From the NCBI GenBank assembly GCA_020638065.1, contig JACKJG010000003.1, forward strand, positions 186,001-250,000: 64,000 bases of DNA, read 5' to 3'. Source of the DNA: Hyphomicrobiaceae bacterium. GTDB lineage: Bacteria > Pseudomonadota > Alphaproteobacteria > Rhizobiales > Devosiaceae. This document shows positions 1 through 8,371 of this stretch, in pieces. Made by a program: the position numbers and the translations under genes. The first letter of the stretch is position 1. Each line of letters begins with the position of its first letter. The notes beneath the pieces are model-generated. The model did not search any database. It saw only the letters and a program-made list of their open reading frames with translations, and was not told where the DNA came from.

Positions 1-1776
1 CGCGCCAGCAGCGGGTTCGACCAGACCAACCTGCATGAGGCTGCGCTCAAGCGCATCGGCGCCGCGCACATATTTGGCCAGCGGCTCGGCGCCTTCGGGT
101 AGGGCCGGATCGCTGGATGACGGCGCCATTCCAGACCAGTGAATGGGCGCGCCACTGTCGGCGGAAGCTTCGAGATCGTCACCGAGGGCAGCGCCAAGGG
201 CGGTTTCATAACCAGCCTCGACCTTGATGAGGTCGACAATTGGCGGCCACAGCCCACCATCCTGAACGTTGAGCACGCGCGCCAGCGTATCCGCCTCGCT
301 TTCAAGCCGGCTGAGAGCGCTTTGTGCTTCCGACATTTGCGGCGTCAACGCGTCCAGGTCGGCCGATAATTGCGCAGTCTTCTGTTCGGCCTGCAATGTT
401 TCGGCCTCTGCACTGGCAGATGACTGGCGCGCGGCGTCCAGTTCCCTTCGCCGTTCCGCAATGCGTTCGTCGCCATCGAGCTCGGATTTGATCGCGGCGG
501 CGTCGCGTTCCACCTCCGCGATCTGCTGCGCCAGCCGCTCGGCTCGCTGCGCGGCATCTCGCTCGCTGCGTTCAGCTTGCGACCGCCGCGCCCGCAATTG
601 CGCAAGTTCCTCGGTGGCTTCGCGATAGAGCGCTTCGACCTTTTGCAGCCCGTCGCGCGCCCGTTCCATGTCGGCCAGCGCGGCCGCCTCAGTCGCGCTT
701 TGCGCACCCGATTCACTCTTTAGCGCGTCGCGTTCCTCGCCATATTGTGCGACCATCGCCGCGCTTTCTTCGGCAAGCCGCTCTTCGCGCTCGAGATCCG
801 CCGCGACTTGTTGCTGCCGTTCGCTCAACTCCGCCCGGCGGCGATCATTGCGCCGGATGTCTTCGTCCAGCTGCTCGCGCAGAATGCGAAGCCGCTGCAC
901 GATCGCGCCTGCCGTCGCCTCCTCGTTGCGCAAGGGCTGCTGGGCCGCCGCCGATTGGTCCAGTTTTTCGCGCGCCAGCTTGTCGGCGTGCATCGCGTCG
1001 GCCAGTTTGCTGACCAACTGACCCTGCAGGGCCTCGGTTTCCTTTTCGTCGCTGCGCGCCTTGACCCAGCGCACGTGAAAAAGGGCCGCTTCCGCCCTGC
1101 GAATACCGTTGGAAATATTGCGGTAGCGAACCGCGAGCCGCGCCTGCCGCTTGAGTGTTTCCAGCTGGGTCTCGACCTGCGCGACGATATCGTCCACCCG
1201 CTCGAGATTCTGTTCGGCGGCCCTCAGGCGAAGTTCCGCCTCGTGCCGGCGCGAATGCAGGCCCGAAATGCCCGCCGCCTCTTCGAGCAGCGCCCGCCGC
1301 TTGACCGGCTTGGCCGAAATCAATTCGCCGATCTGGCCCTGACGAACCAGCGCGGGGGAGTGGGCGCCCGTCGAGGCATCGGCAAAGAGCAACTGAACGT
1401 CGCGTGCCCGGACCTCGCGACCATTCACGCGGTAAACCGAACCCTGTTCGCGTTCGATGCGCCGCGTGACCTCGAGCTTATCTGCATTGTTCAGCGCTGC
1501 CGGCGCAGAACGGTCGGAATTGTCGAGGATCAGCGTAACTTCGGCCGAATTCCGGCCCGGGCGCTTGCCGGACCCGGAAAAGATCACGTCGTCCATGCCC
1601 GAAGCGCGCATGGCCTTGTATGAGCTTTCGCCCATCACCCAGCGCATTGCTTCAACCAGGTTGGATTTGCCGCACCCGTTCGGGCCGACCACGCCAGTCA
1701 GCCCCGGCTCCAGCACCAGGTCAGTCTGTTCACAGAAACTTTTGAAACCGTGCAGGCGCAGGCGCTCGAACTTCAT
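1..1776 (-). CDS. smc: Chromosome segregation ATPase SMC (N-terminal part, runs off window)
   Basis: Only the first 592 codons lie in the window; the gene continues past base 1. The N-terminal ATPase half has a P-loop GPNGCGKSN at residues 31-39 and a Q-loop-like LVRQGQIGEL near residue 145. From about residue 165 the protein becomes a long charged, Ala/Arg/Glu-rich coiled coil, and a hinge-like segment (VQDGGLWPPIVDLIKV) begins near residue 520. SMC works with ScpA and ScpB to load at parS and align chromosome arms. It is the last gene of a leftward series after the DUF721 and DsbA-like genes, a common order in Hyphomicrobiales. The ATG at 1776 begins MKFERLRLHGFKSF, the usual SMC start. Confidence 0.97.
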   Translation of the reverse strand, partial: MKFERLRLHGFKSFCEQTDLVLEPGLTGVVGPNGCGKSNLVEAMRWVMGESSYKAMRASGMDDVIFSGSGKRPGRNSAEVTLILDNSDRSAPAALNNADKLEVTRRIEREQGSVYRVNGREVRARDVQLLFADASTGAHSPALVRQGQIGELISAKPVKRRALLEEAAGISGLHSRRHEAELRLRAAEQNLERVDDIVAQVETQLETLKRQARLAVRYRNISNGIRRAEAALFHVRWVKARSDEKETEALQGQLVSKLADAMHADKLAREKLDQSAAAQQPLRNEEATAGAIVQRLRILREQLDEDIRRNDRRRAELSERQQQVAADLEREERLAEESAAMVAQYGEERDALKSESGAQSATEAAALADMERARDGLQKVEALYREATEELAQLRARRSQAERSERDAAQRAERLAQQIAEVERDAAAIKSELDGDERIAERRRELDAARQSSASAEAETLQAEQKTAQLSADLDALTPQMSEAQSALSRLESEADTLARVLNVQDGGLWPPIVDLIKVEAGYETALGAALGDDLEASADSGAPIHWSGMAPSSSDPALPEGAEPLAKYVRGADALERSLMQVGLVEPAAGA

Positions 1777-1803
1777 GCGCCCGCACCGTTATGAAGGGCG
1801 CAC

Positions 1804-2454
1804 CTAGACGACCAGCGGATCGATCTCCGCTGCGAGCGCTTCCATAGGCTGTTCGCCGACAAGCTGCTTGCCGTTGACATAAAAGGTGGGCGTTCCCGTG
1901 ATTCCGAAATCGTCAGACCCCTGCTGACGCAATTGGTCCATCCCCTCGAACAACGACTGATTCGTCAAGGCAGCGTTGAAGCTTTCCTCGTTAAATCCGA
2001 GCTGTTCGGCGATTTGAAGGATCGCATCGCGCGGATTGGAAGACGTGGCCCATGTCGTCTGCGTCGAGAAATAGGCGTCCAGAACTTCGTAATACTTTGC
2101 GTCGCTGTCAGTTTGCGCCGCGAGCATGAACACGGCGGCATCGAGAATATTGAGCAGGAACGGCCGCAACGTGAAGCGCGCCTTGCCGGTGTCGACATAT
2201 TGTTCCTTGAGCGTGGGGTAAACTTCATCGTGAAAGCGCGCGCAATGCGGGCAGGTCGAAGAGGCATACTCGATAATCGTGACAGGTGCGTCTTCCGGTC
2301 CTTCCCACTTGTCGACCCAACCGCCGGCGGGCGCCATCAGCTTGAGCATTTCGTAAGTGTCGCCATCGGCGGCGAAAGCCGGGCGCAGGCCCAGCGCAGA
2401 CGCTGCGGCGAGGCCGGAGGCAAGTGACAGGGCGGAACGGCGGGTCAGTTTCAC
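1804..2454 (-). CDS. DsbA-family periplasmic thiol:disulfide oxidoreductase
   Basis: 216-residue exported thioredoxin-fold protein. The N-terminus has twin arginines (LTRRSALSLASG) followed by an Ala/Leu-rich segment ending AFA, so export may be by Tat or Sec. The redox motif CPHC sits at residues 68-71 and the cis-proline loop GITGTPTFYVNG near residue 185. These features fit the DsbA/BdbD class that oxidises or isomerises disulfides in envelope proteins. It lies between DUF721 and smc on the same strand, 27 bases before smc. The CPHC dipeptide favours an oxidase role, but the partner cannot be read from sequence. Confidence 0.9.
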   Translation of the reverse strand: MKLTRRSALSLASGLAAASALGLRPAFAADGDTYEMLKLMAPAGGWVDKWEGPEDAPVTIIEYASSTCPHCARFHDEVYPTLKEQYVDTGKARFTLRPFLLNILDAAVFMLAAQTDSDAKYYEVLDAYFSTQTTWATSSNPRDAILQIAEQLGFNEESFNAALTNQSLFEGMDQLRQQGSDDFGITGTPTFYVNGKQLVGEQPMEALAAEIDPLVV

Positions 2455-2540
2455 GGTCGGTTTCTCCGTTTTGAGTCAACGACTAAAAGCACATCCGATA
2501 TGGCGACAAAAGGGCCGTCCGCAAACACTTTTGTGATTGG

Positions 2541-3032
2541 TCAGCCTTTGCGGTTCAGAATTCCGGTGCCAAGAGTTTCAAGGGCGTCGCGCAGCGGGCC
2601 CGCGTCGACCGCTTTGATGGCATCGGCGATACGCTCCCTTGTTGCCGGATCAGGTTCGCTCGGAACTTGCGATTTGTCATCTGAACCCGGCATGAACGGG
2701 GACGGACTGAGCGACAAGCGCTCGACCAGCACATATCCGAAATAGGAATTCACCGCGGCAAGGATTTTCGGTGCGTCATGGGTGGCGGCCAGCCTGAGAC
2801 CGGGAATGATGCGCAAATGCAGCGTTCCCGTCTCTTCGCCATGCGGCCAGCTCAGCCGGTCGGGCAGAGACTTGTCTGAATAGGGCGGCGGGGCAATGAC
2901 CGCCCACCGCTTCAGAATTTCGCTGCTGGCGAACCCGCGCTTGCGCAGGACCGGATCCATGACCGCCCCGACCAATTCGTCGAGCGGCGCATCGCGATTG
3001 CGGCGTTTCGGTTCTTTCGCTTTGCTCGCCAT
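2541..3032 (-). CDS. DUF721 (DciA-like) protein
   Basis: 163 residues. The N-terminus is basic (ASKAKEPKRRNRD) and is followed by a DUF721-type core with LDELVGAVMDPVLRKRGF and LKRWAVIAPPPYSD. DUF721 includes DciA, which helps load the replicative helicase DnaB in bacteria lacking DnaC. The match is by the core pattern and by position: in many Rhizobiales this gene lies between mutY (divergent here) and the DsbA/smc pair. The protein is longer than minimal DciA and has an extra middle segment with SPSPFMPGSDDK. Helicase loading is inferred from the family. Confidence 0.8.
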   Translation of the reverse strand: MASKAKEPKRRNRDAPLDELVGAVMDPVLRKRGFASSEILKRWAVIAPPPYSDKSLPDRLSWPHGEETGTLHLRIIPGLRLAATHDAPKILAAVNSYFGYVLVERLSLSPSPFMPGSDDKSQVPSEPDPATRERIADAIKAVDAGPLRDALETLGTGILNRKG

Positions 3033-3108
3033 GTTTTTCCCGTGGGCAAATCATTGGGAATGAGCATTGCCGCTTGCGCTCCAGCTCATGCCAATCTTGT
3101 GTGCACTG

Positions 3109-4179
3109 ATGCCCAGTCTAGACCAGCCTCAGACCAAAAAGCTATCGGCTCTGAGCCACGCCTTACTCACCTGGTACGATGGCAATGCCCGTTCATTGCC
3201 CTGGCGCATTTCGCCTTCGGACCGGCGCCATGGCATTATCCCCGATCCGTATCGGGTCTGGCTTTCCGAAGTCATGTTGCAGCAAACCACGGTGCCCGCC
3301 GTCCGCGATTTCTTCCAGCGATTTACTGACCGATGGCCAAGTGTTCACGACCTTGCTGCCGCCGAAGAGGGCCAGGTCATGGCCGAGTGGGCGGGTCTTG
3401 GCTATTATGCGCGCGCACGCAATCTGCATGCTTGCGCTAAAAAAGTTGCGGGGGAATTGGATGGTGTCTTCCCGAAAAGCGCCGCCGAATTGCAAACCCT
3501 GCCCGGCATCGGCCCCTACACCGCTGCCGCGATTTCCGCGATCTGCCATGACGAGCGCGTGGGCGTTCTGGACGGAAACGTCGAACGGGTTCTGGCGCGC
3601 TTCCATGCCTTGTCACACCCGGTCCGCGACCTGAAGCCGGAATTGCGGGAAGCGCTGACCCAGACCGTGCCCGAGCGTGCCGGCGATTATGCCCAGGCCC
3701 TCATGGACCTCGGGGCGACTATCTGTGCTCCGCGCGCGGCCTTCTGTGACCGCTGCCCGCTTTTGCCGGGCTGCCGTGCAGCTAAAGCCGATCCGCTGGA
3801 TTTTCCGGTCAGGCCGGAGAAAAAACCGCGGCCCAGCCGATTTGGGCACGTCTTTGTCATGCGGGATATGGACGGTCGGGTGAAAACTGGAACCCGTCCA
3901 CGACGCGGCCTGCTGGGTGGAATGCACGAATTCCCCGGAAGCGACTGGACCGAGGGCGCCGAGCCCGGCCCGCAATTTCCGGTTGAAGGCCACTGGAAGC
4001 AGGCCGGAAAGGTGCATCACGTGTTCACGCATTTCGCGCTGACGCTGACGGTGTGGCGGCTTGATCTGGAAAGACGGGAAACCGGTCCGGATTGGGTCGA
4101 TGAAGAAAGGCTGGGCGATCTGGCGCTGCCCAGCCTTTTCAGGAAAGTCGCGGTTGCTGCCGGTCTGGAAATCCGTTGA
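3109..4179 (+). CDS. mutY: A/G-specific adenine DNA glycosylase MutY
   Basis: 356 residues. It removes adenine paired with 8-oxoguanine. The helix-hairpin-helix is LPGIGPYTAAAI, the catalytic aspartate lies in GVLDGNVERVLAR, and the [4Fe-4S] ligands follow the MutY spacing C-x6-C-x2-C-x5-C (CAPRAAFCDRCPLLPGC). The C-terminal NUDIX-like domain recognises 8-oxoG. An in-frame ATG at 3067 would add MPLALQLMPILCAL, which has no counterpart in MutY, so I chose the ATG at 3109 (MPSLDQPQ). It diverges from the DUF721 gene and converges with ccrM 9 bases after its stop. Confidence 0.96.
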   Translation: MPSLDQPQTKKLSALSHALLTWYDGNARSLPWRISPSDRRHGIIPDPYRVWLSEVMLQQTTVPAVRDFFQRFTDRWPSVHDLAAAEEGQVMAEWAGLGYYARARNLHACAKKVAGELDGVFPKSAAELQTLPGIGPYTAAAISAICHDERVGVLDGNVERVLARFHALSHPVRDLKPELREALTQTVPERAGDYAQALMDLGATICAPRAAFCDRCPLLPGCRAAKADPLDFPVRPEKKPRPSRFGHVFVMRDMDGRVKTGTRPRRGLLGGMHEFPGSDWTEGAEPGPQFPVEGHWKQAGKVHHVFTHFALTLTVWRLDLERRETGPDWVDEERLGDLALPSLFRKVAVAAGLEIR

Positions 4180-4188
4180 GGTTTGGAC

Positions 4189-5304
4189 TCAGGCCGGAAT
4201 CTTTTCCATCTGGGCACGGATATCGGCGCGGTAGAGGTCGATCGGCACCCAATCGCCATCCTGCTCCGCGTGCCAGAAGGTCCAGCCATTGCAGGCTGAA
4301 GCGCCCTGAACCAGCGCGCCGACCTTGTGGATCGACCCGCGATGCTCGCCGGAAACCAGCGATCCGTCGATCCTGACCTTCGCCTCGTGCTGGCCCCTGG
4401 CGTCGCGCAGGGTCGCGCCGGGCGCAATCAGACCCTGCTCGACCAGTAGCCCGAAGGCAACGCGCGGTTCGGCCCGCTTGGGGCGCGTGAATTCGATCAC
4501 GTCGGCATCGTGCGGTTTGATCGCTGCAATGCGCTTCAGCGCGACATTCACATAATCGCGTTCGCGCTCGACCCCGATGAAATGGCGGCCCATTTTTCGC
4601 GCCACGGCGCCGGTCGTGCCCGTGCCGAAGAAAGGATCGAGAACAACGTCACCGGGCCGGGTCGTCGCAGTCAGCACCCGATGCAGCAGGGCTTCCGGCT
4701 TTTGCGTCGGATGGGCCTTTTCGTCATTCTCGTTTTTGAGGCGTTCGGAACCCGAGCAGATCGGAAACAACCAGTCGGAGCGCATCTGCACATCGTCATT
4801 CGAGAGCTTCAGCGCCTCATAATTGAACGTTGGGCGCGAACTCTTGTCGCGCGACGCCCAGATCAGCGTTTCGTGCGCATTGGTGAAGCGGGTGCCGCGG
4901 AAATTGGGCATAGGATTGGCCTTGCGCCAGACCACATCGTTGAGCATCCAGAACCCAAGGTCCTGCAGGATGGCCCCGACGCGGTAGATGTTGTGATAGG
5001 AACCGATGGTCCAGATCGCGCCATCTGGTTTCAATAGCCGCCGTGCGGCGCTCAGCCAGTCGCGGGTGAAGGCATCGTAATCGGCAAAGCTGTCGAACTG
5101 ATCCCAATGATCGTTGACCGCCTTGACTTCGGACTGATCCGGCCGGGTCAGATCCTGTCCAAGCTGAAGATTGTAAGGCGGGTCCGCGAAGATCAGATCG
5201 ACAGAACCGGCGGGAAGCTTGTTCATTTCTGCCACGCACTCGCCAACCAGGATGGAGTCGATAGGCAGATCGGCGCCGGCATCGGCCCGTTTGGAACGCA
5301 ACAT
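4189..5304 (-). CDS. ccrM: CcrM-type GANTC adenine-N6 DNA methyltransferase
   Basis: 371 residues, the size of CcrM/BabI cell-cycle methyltransferases. It is a beta-class enzyme: the catalytic DPPY is at residues 41-44 and precedes the AdoMet-binding DPFFGTGTTG near residue 230. The last 80 or so residues form the C-terminal RAMA-type domain (GLLVEQGLIAPGATL, ASACNGWTFWH) found in CcrM, which helps recognise GANTC. In alphaproteobacteria it remethylates the chromosome late in the cell cycle. The upstream region carries three TTAACCCT motifs, and GAGTC at 5255-5259 lies within the first codons, so CtrA control and methylation feedback are possible. Confidence 0.95.
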   Translation of the reverse strand: MLRSKRADAGADLPIDSILVGECVAEMNKLPAGSVDLIFADPPYNLQLGQDLTRPDQSEVKAVNDHWDQFDSFADYDAFTRDWLSAARRLLKPDGAIWTIGSYHNIYRVGAILQDLGFWMLNDVVWRKANPMPNFRGTRFTNAHETLIWASRDKSSRPTFNYEALKLSNDDVQMRSDWLFPICSGSERLKNENDEKAHPTQKPEALLHRVLTATTRPGDVVLDPFFGTGTTGAVARKMGRHFIGVERERDYVNVALKRIAAIKPHDADVIEFTRPKRAEPRVAFGLLVEQGLIAPGATLRDARGQHEAKVRIDGSLVSGEHRGSIHKVGALVQGASACNGWTFWHAEQDGDWVPIDLYRADIRAQMEKIPA

Positions 5305-5308
5305 TGAC

Positions 5309-5381
5309 TTAACCCTAACGCATACTCAACGCGCTATTTGTAATTTGTCAGGGTTAAGCCCGGCTGAAAAATCAGGGTTAA
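5309..5381 (-). promoter_or_regulatory. Cluster of CtrA-like half-sites upstream of ccrM
   Basis: Three copies of TTAACCCT lie between rnhB and ccrM: two in ccrM orientation (5350-5357 and 5374-5381) and one in the opposite orientation (5309-5316, just before the ATG). CtrA recognises TTAA-N7-TTAA and half-sites close to TTAACC, and it activates ccrM in Caulobacter. The spacing here is 20 bases between the two same-strand TTAA cores, not 7, so these would be separate half-sites. The repetition is directly visible; binding by CtrA is inference. Confidence 0.45.
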
Positions 5382-5463
5382 CAATCAGTTATGAGCCGTT
5401 CGCAGCGTGTCGAGGCGAAGTGCATCCCGGTTCGCCGGTTCACAAGCGCGACCGAACAAAAAC

Positions 5464-6093
5464 CTAGGGCTGGGGCTTTGACTGCGCCAAATCCTGAACG
5501 GCCCTGACCGGCGCGAAATCCCTCCGATGATGCGGCGAGGGGCCGAGCCGGTGAAGGGCGTCCAGGTGTGCGGCGCTGCCGTAACCCTTGTGCCGGGCGA
5601 TACCGTAGCCGGGTGCATCGCGGTCAATCTGGACGCACATCCGGTCGCGGGTGACCTTTGCGATGATCGAGGCCGCCGCGATGGAAACTGAACGTCCGTC
5701 ACCGCCAATCAGCGCTTCGGCGGCGCAAGGCAGGCCGGGAGGAATATCGCGCCCGTCGACCAATACATGGTCCGCCGGTACCGGAAGCCCAAGCACCGCC
5801 TGACGCATGGCCCAAAGTGTGGCACCGCGAATGTTGCGCGCTTCGATGATATGCGGTGGCGCCGAGACCACGCAGAATTGCGTTGTCCGAACGATTTCTG
5901 CGAACAGCGCATTGCGGCGCCTTTCGCTGAGGGCCTTGGAATCATCAAGGCCATCCGGAATGCGTTTCGGATCAAGCATGGCAGCTGCGGCAACCACCGG
6001 ACCGGCCAGAGGACCTCGCCCTGCCTCGTCAACGCCGGCAATGCGTCTGAAACCTTGTGCAATCAAGTCGGTTTCGGTGGCGAAATCGGGCAT
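5464..6093 (-). CDS. rnhB: Ribonuclease HII
   Basis: 209 residues. It removes RNA from RNA/DNA hybrids and single ribonucleotides from DNA. The signature IAGVDEAGRGPLAGPV carries the first catalytic Asp and Glu, and VLVDGRDIP and AASIIAKVTRDRM carry further active-site residues. The C-terminal GYGSAAHLDALHRLGPSPHHRRDF is family-typical. It lies upstream of ccrM on the same strand with a 159-base gap holding the CtrA-like motifs, so ccrM probably has its own promoter. Confidence 0.97.
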   Translation of the reverse strand: MPDFATETDLIAQGFRRIAGVDEAGRGPLAGPVVAAAAMLDPKRIPDGLDDSKALSERRRNALFAEIVRTTQFCVVSAPPHIIEARNIRGATLWAMRQAVLGLPVPADHVLVDGRDIPPGLPCAAEALIGGDGRSVSIAAASIIAKVTRDRMCVQIDRDAPGYGIARHKGYGSAAHLDALHRLGPSPHHRRDFAPVRAVQDLAQSKPQP

Positions 6094-6167
6094 GTCTCAA
6101 GCAGACCGGAATCAGGTTTTGGCGATAAAACAGGTCCCTCTTGGCCCGGCGACGCAAGTGAAATCAA

Positions 6168-6539
6168 CTAGACTTTGGATAGATCCCTTCGCCAGGCGGG
6201 AGGTTCATAGGGTTCGGGCCAGAATTCGGTCATTGCAGCAATTCTGTCCTGTTCGATCACAAAATGGCTGATCACCGTCGCCTGAACCGCTCCATCGCTG
6301 ACCTCGGCACGCGAAACGGCTTCGCTACCGTCCACCAGGATGAACGACACATCAAATCGCCAGAGCCCCTCGGTCGGGTATTGGCTGTTGACAGCAACAA
6401 ACCCTTCGGCGTCGAAACGCTCACCCGACTGTGGCCAGTTCAGTTCAAACCCCGATGAAAACAATTGCGCGGCGCCAGCCCAGTCATTGTCGCGCATGCG
6501 ATGCCAGAACGCCTCGACAATGGCCCGCGTTCCGCTCAC
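6168..6539 (-). CDS. SnoaL-like / NTF2-fold small protein
   Basis: 123 residues with the pattern of SnoaL-like NTF2-fold proteins: an N-terminal helix (IVEAFWHRMRDNDWAGAAQLF), a central strand region (NWPQSGERFDAEGFVAVN) and a C-terminal ITEFWPEP-like strand (AMTEFWPEPYEPPAW). Members are often small isomerases, hydrolases or ligand-binding domains, and nothing here fixes a substrate. Its ATG overlaps the stop of the radical SAM gene by four bases (ATGA), so the two are co-translated and may act together. Confidence 0.75.
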   Translation of the reverse strand: MSGTRAIVEAFWHRMRDNDWAGAAQLFSSGFELNWPQSGERFDAEGFVAVNSQYPTEGLWRFDVSFILVDGSEAVSRAEVSDGAVQATVISHFVIEQDRIAAMTEFWPEPYEPPAWRRDLSKV

Positions 6540-7696
6540 TCCGATGAACCAAACAGGTCGAGTTGTGCGCTTTCCGCCTGCGGCATCCGGAACAGATCGG
6601 TGCGCAACGGCGTCATCCTGGTGGAAAGGCCAAACCGTTTGGCCGCCAGTGTGAATCGCTGCTGCAGGATGGTGGCATAGGCGCCTTCACCCACGAACCG
6701 GCTGCCAAAGCGGGAATCGTTGTCCTTGCCGCCACGCGCGCCACGCACCAGCTCCATGACGTGCGAGACCTTGTTGGGGAAATGGGTCAGAAGCCATTCC
6801 CGGAAAATCTCCCGGACCTCGAGCGGCAGGCGCAACAGGATCATCGATGCATATTTCGCGCCCTGCGCCGCCGCCGCATCGAGAATACGTTCGAGTTCCA
6901 TATCATTGATCGCCGGGATCATCGGCGAGGCCATGACCTGAACCGGAACGCCCGCCTCGCTCAGAAGCCGGATGGCTTCCAGCCGCTTCGCCGGACTCGA
7001 TGCACGCGGTTCGAGTTTCCGCGACAGAATATGGTCCATGCTGGTCACCGACAGAGCGACGCGAACCAGATTGTCCCTGGCCAGATCGGTGAGAAGATCG
7101 AGATCGCGCACCACCAGCGCCGACTTGGTGACGATCACCACCGGATGCCGGGCCTCGGTCAGAACCTCAAGCACTGAGCGGGTGATCCGGTGTTTGCGTT
7201 CGAGCGGCTGATAGGGGTCGGTGTTGGCGCCGAGATTGATCAGCCGGGGCTTGTAGCGCGCCTGTGCCAGCTCCTTTTTCAAAAGTTCCGCCGCGTTGAC
7301 CTTGATGTAAAGATCACGCTCGAAATCGAGGCCCGCTGAATGCCCGAGATAGGCATGGGTCGGACGCGCATAGCAATAGGGACATCCGTGCGCGCAGCCC
7401 CGATAGGGATTGATCGAGCGATCGAACTCCAGATCCGGCGACTGGTTCTTTGAGATGATGGTCTTGGCGCGCTCGATGTGCTCAACGGTCTCAAAAACCG
7501 CAGCCGGATTTTCGTCGGCCCAGCCATCCGCAAACGCTTCGCGATTATGTCGCTCGAAACGCCCCTCGGCATTGCTCTGCGCGCCACGCCCGCGATTGAG
7601 TGCGGAATCGACCAGCGTTCGCCCGACGAGATCCGCATCCCGCGTCCGTGACAACTTCTCGATGGCTTCGAAACTGGGTTGAACCGAAAGGCCCAT
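6536..7696 (-). CDS. PA0069-family radical SAM protein (SplB-like)
   Basis: About 386 residues. The radical SAM cluster motif is CAHGCPYC in RGCAHGCPYCYARPTH, and the rest resembles the PA0069/spore-photoproduct-lyase-like group (INPYRGC, INLGANTDPYQPLE, VMASPMIPAINDMELE). The reaction of this group is not established. Start choice: ATG 7696 follows GGAG with five bases between, while ATG 7738 and TTG 7750 have no better ribosome site and add an Arg-rich leader. In Rhizobiales this gene commonly sits near rnhB and ccrM, as here. Confidence 0.88.
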   Translation of the reverse strand: MGLSVQPSFEAIEKLSRTRDADLVGRTLVDSALNRGRGAQSNAEGRFERHNREAFADGWADENPAAVFETVEHIERAKTIISKNQSPDLEFDRSINPYRGCAHGCPYCYARPTHAYLGHSAGLDFERDLYIKVNAAELLKKELAQARYKPRLINLGANTDPYQPLERKHRITRSVLEVLTEARHPVVIVTKSALVVRDLDLLTDLARDNLVRVALSVTSMDHILSRKLEPRASSPAKRLEAIRLLSEAGVPVQVMASPMIPAINDMELERILDAAAAQGAKYASMILLRLPLEVREIFREWLLTHFPNKVSHVMELVRGARGGKDNDSRFGSRFVGEGAYATILQQRFTLAAKRFGLSTRMTPLRTDLFRMPQAESAQLDLFGSSE

Positions 7697-7828
7697 TCTC
7701 ATCTCCGCTTGCGCACGCCTGAACCATGATCGACTCATGGTGCCGGTCAATCATAACAAAGAATGAGAACAAAAAAAGAACAAAATTGAAATTTCGCACA
7801 ATTTGCGGGTGCTGGGCGGCCGCGTCTG

Positions 7829-8371
7829 TCAGCCTTCGTGCTCCATCAGCCGCGGCATGACTTCGATGAAATTGCAGGGCAGGTGGCGCGCGTCAAGCTG
7901 GTGGCGCAGGATCCCTTCCCAGGCATCGCGGCAGGCGCCGCGCGAACCCGGCAGGCAGAAAACGAACGTATCCTGGATGAGTCCGGCCGTCGCGCGCGAC
8001 TGGATGGTCGAGGTGCCGATGGTCGAGGCCGAATATATGTGGAAGAGCACGGAAAATCCGTCCATCCGCTTGGAGAACATGGGTTCGATCGTGTCTGGCG
8101 TGACGTCAAAACCGGAAAAACCGGTGCCCCCGGTCGTCAGAATGACATCGATGGAGGGATTATCCACGAAGCTGCGCACCGCGTCACGGATTTCCCCGGC
8201 ATCGTCGCGGACCACGACCCGCCCGGCACTGGCGTGACCGTCACCGCCTAAAAGGTCCTCGAGCAGCTTGCCAGCCGTGTCCGTTTCAAGAGTACGGGTG
8301 TTCGAGACCACGATGACCGCGATGTTGAGCGGAACGAAGGCTTTGCTCTCGTCATATTTCGCATCAAACAT
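7829..8371 (-). CDS. moaB: Molybdenum cofactor biosynthesis protein MoaB
   Basis: 180 residues. MoaB/MogA-fold protein that adenylylates molybdopterin. Visible motifs are VVSNTRTLETDTAG, ILTTGGTGFSGFDVTPD and the nucleotide-loop region FCLPGSRGACRDAWEGIL. The start at 8371 (MFDAKYDESK) follows GGAGAA at a good distance and overlaps the end of the MFS gene by 8 bases; an ATG at 8401 would overlap it by 38. The overlap suggests translational coupling. Other Moco genes are not in the window. Confidence 0.93.
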   Translation of the reverse strand: MFDAKYDESKAFVPLNIAVIVVSNTRTLETDTAGKLLEDLLGGDGHASAGRVVVRDDAGEIRDAVRSFVDNPSIDVILTTGGTGFSGFDVTPDTIEPMFSKRMDGFSVLFHIYSASTIGTSTIQSRATAGLIQDTFVFCLPGSRGACRDAWEGILRHQLDARHLPCNFIEVMPRLMEHEG

